NCBI GenBank assembly: GCA_934247875.1
Contig: CAKQJZ010000014.1
Span: 1 to 31,980 of the forward strand
DNA: 31,980 bases
DNA from: an uncultured Spirochaetales bacterium
GTDB taxonomy: Bacteria; Spirochaetota; Spirochaetia; Sphaerochaetales; Sphaerochaetaceae
Direction of reading: 5' to 3'
Each line of letters opens with the position of its first letter. Position 1 is the first letter of the stretch. Positions 30,508 through 31,980 of this stretch are shown here, piece after piece. Made by a program: the position numbers and the translations under genes. The notes under the pieces were generated by a model. It did no database searches. It was not told the DNA's origin and saw only the letters and a program-made list of their open reading frames with translations.

Positions 30508-31926
30508 ATGAACATGATAGAGATGAGTGCTAAGGCACGAGAGGGAGCCAAAATTACTAAAAGGGAACAGATATCACTGGTCCTATCTCTATCTATTCCT
30601 GCTATTCTTGAGCAGCTTGTTGGCACTGCTATGAGCTATATCGATACTGCGATGGTTGGCTCTATAGGCTATAAAGCTACAGCATCAATCGGAGTAGTTG
30701 CTTCATCTACATGGCTTGTTGGCGGAATAACATCAAGTGTTGCGCTGGGCTTTGCTGTCCAAGTTGCACAGCATTTAGGCGCTGGGAGAGAAGAAGATGC
30801 AAGATCTGTTGTCAAAGAGAGCATAATCTTCACATTCTTATTTGGCTTTGCTCTTTCTTTGCTTTGCTATATCATTGGCTTTTTCTTGCCTTCGTGGCTT
30901 GGTGCTGAAGAAGATATCAAGAGGGATGCTATGCTCTATTTCCAGGTGCGTGCGCTCTTCATTCCGCTATCTCTTCTATCTGTTGTCTTCTCATCTCATC
31001 TGAGGTGTTCTGGCAATGTGCTTCTGCCAAGTTTGATGAATATAGGCATGTGCGTGCTTGATGTTCTATTCAACTTCATTTGTATCTATCCGGCGCGTTA
31101 CATTGGTAGTGTGAAAGTGTATGGCTTAGGGCTTGGTGTCACTGGTGCAGCTCTTGGTACAGGACTTGCTGAAGGGACTATTGGTATTCTGTTGTTCTTA
31201 TTCACTATAAAAGGCAAAGGCCAGCTCAGGCTCAGAGAGAAGGGTGGCTGGCGTCTTACAAAGAACTGCATCAAGAAGATGGTCTTCCTTGGAGCTCCAT
31301 CTGCTCTTGAGCGCGTAACTATTTCACTTGCCCAGATATTGATGACTGCTGTTGTTGCTGCTATGGGCGCTGTCAGCGTTGCAGCTAACTACGTTGCAGT
31401 GCAGACAGAGGGCATCTGCTACTTGCCTGCATATGGAATATCATCAGCAGCTACTGCAATGGTTGGACAGTCTATTGGCGCTGGAAGCAAGGATCTTGCA
31501 AAGCGCTTTGCAGCGATTGCTATAGTATTTGGAGTTATGATAGTTCTCCTCCTTGCTGTTCTATTGTTTATCTATGCGCCATTCTTAGCTTCTCTCCTTA
31601 CAAGCGAAAGCGAAGTAATCGAGCTTGCTGCTACAGTTCTCAGAATAGTTGCATTCTCAGAGCCTCTATTTGCGCTTGCTATTGTTGTTTCAGGTGCACT
31701 CAGAGGTGCTGGAGACAGCAAAGGACCTTTCATTCTCTCAAGTTCTACTATGTGGGGAATAAGAGTTCTGTCTGTCCTTGTATATACTAAGCGTTTTGGC
31801 GTTATCGGCGTCTGGATCAGTATGGCTATAGAACTTGCTACGCGTGGCACTGTGCTGTTTATAAGATTTCTCCGCGGTCGCTGGCTGGAAAGTGGTGTCA
31901 AGGTAGTCATTACGCATGAATCTTGA
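30508..31926 (+). CDS. MATE-family efflux transporter
   Basis: This 472-residue polytopic protein belongs to the MATE family and is distinct from the MATE encoded 3 kb earlier. A charged cytoplasmic lead (residues 1-22) is followed by LSLSIPAILEQLVGTAMSYI and about twelve hydrophobic segments in two repeats. The second half has FLGAPSALERVTISLAQI, where the Pro and the acidic residue are typical. AYGISSAATAMVGQSIGAG and SGALRGAGDSKGPF are the C-lobe signatures. The substrate is unknown. The AAAGG 8 bases before the ATG is a fair ribosome-binding site. It diverges from abiEi. Confidence 0.9.
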   Translation: MNMIEMSAKAREGAKITKREQISLVLSLSIPAILEQLVGTAMSYIDTAMVGSIGYKATASIGVVASSTWLVGGITSSVALGFAVQVAQHLGAGREEDARSVVKESIIFTFLFGFALSLLCYIIGFFLPSWLGAEEDIKRDAMLYFQVRALFIPLSLLSVVFSSHLRCSGNVLLPSLMNIGMCVLDVLFNFICIYPARYIGSVKVYGLGLGVTGAALGTGLAEGTIGILLFLFTIKGKGQLRLREKGGWRLTKNCIKKMVFLGAPSALERVTISLAQILMTAVVAAMGAVSVAANYVAVQTEGICYLPAYGISSAATAMVGQSIGAGSKDLAKRFAAIAIVFGVMIVLLLAVLLFIYAPFLASLLTSESEVIELAATVLRIVAFSEPLFALAIVVSGALRGAGDSKGPFILSSSTMWGIRVLSVLVYTKRFGVIGVWISMAIELATRGTVLFIRFLRGRWLESGVKVVITHES

Positions 31927-31980
31927 AAAAGCCTATTTCAAAGAGGGCAAAACTTTGATTCAAGCGTTGTAGAGGCGATT

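Noticed and set aside
31916..31972. An 18-codon ORF (MNLEKAYFKEG...) overlapping the end of the last MATE gene
   Set aside because: Too short, no ribosome-binding site and stops within the window; it could be noise or a cut gene start but nothing supports it.

Overview
The window looks like a mostly chromosomal stretch of a low-to-moderate GC, host-associated-type bacterium. My best guess is a spirochete of the Treponema/Sphaerochaeta kind. That guess rests on the block rplY-pth-tilS-ftsH-lepA-udk-yidD and on a BMP-family nucleoside-binding protein whose N-terminus ends in an FANGAKES-like signal. There is no rRNA or taxonomic marker here, so this is inference.

Layout. Positions 1-3,120 are read leftwards: a short NfeD-like membrane ORF at the edge, then a tight operon of MTA/SAH-type deaminase, small cupin and MtnA, driven by a good promoter at 3,092-3,119. 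Positions 3,143-8,830 hold an AT-rich restriction-modification-like module read rightwards. It consists of an 84-aa small protein, a DNA methyltransferase split into two ORFs, an 1,106-aa GIY-YIG/DEAH-helicase/methyltransferase-like protein, and a ribbon-helix-helix protein. Positions 8,870-11,521 are read leftwards: an AMP-forming acyl-CoA ligase and a HAD phosphatase.

Positions 11,583-19,440 are read rightwards: ispE, then a nucleoside uptake and salvage operon. The operon contains a BMP binding protein, a double-ATPase, two permeases, a DeoD-type purine nucleoside phosphorylase, a nitroreductase and a nucleoside hydrolase. A tRNA-Gln(UUG) follows at 19,455. Positions 19,543-27,125 hold a housekeeping block: rplY/ctc, pth, tilS, an unknown membrane protein, ftsH, lepA and udk. 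It ends convergently against yidD. Positions 27,510-31,926 carry two unrelated MATE transporters flanking an AbiEi/AbiEii toxin-antitoxin pair read leftwards.

How the genes work together. MtaD, the cupin and MtnA suggest disposal or recycling of methylthioadenosine through methylthioinosine. The uptake operon would import nucleosides and split them both by phosphorolysis and by hydrolysis. There are two defence-type modules: the split methyltransferase/GIY-YIG helicase cluster, which is the most unusual thing here, and AbiE. The first carries a codon-aligned 15-bp tandem repeat in the presumed target-recognition part of its methyltransferase. The second has a promoter overlapping a large inverted repeat that is a likely AbiEi operator. 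There is no intergenic gap over 300 bases, and I see no IS element, CRISPR array or rRNA.
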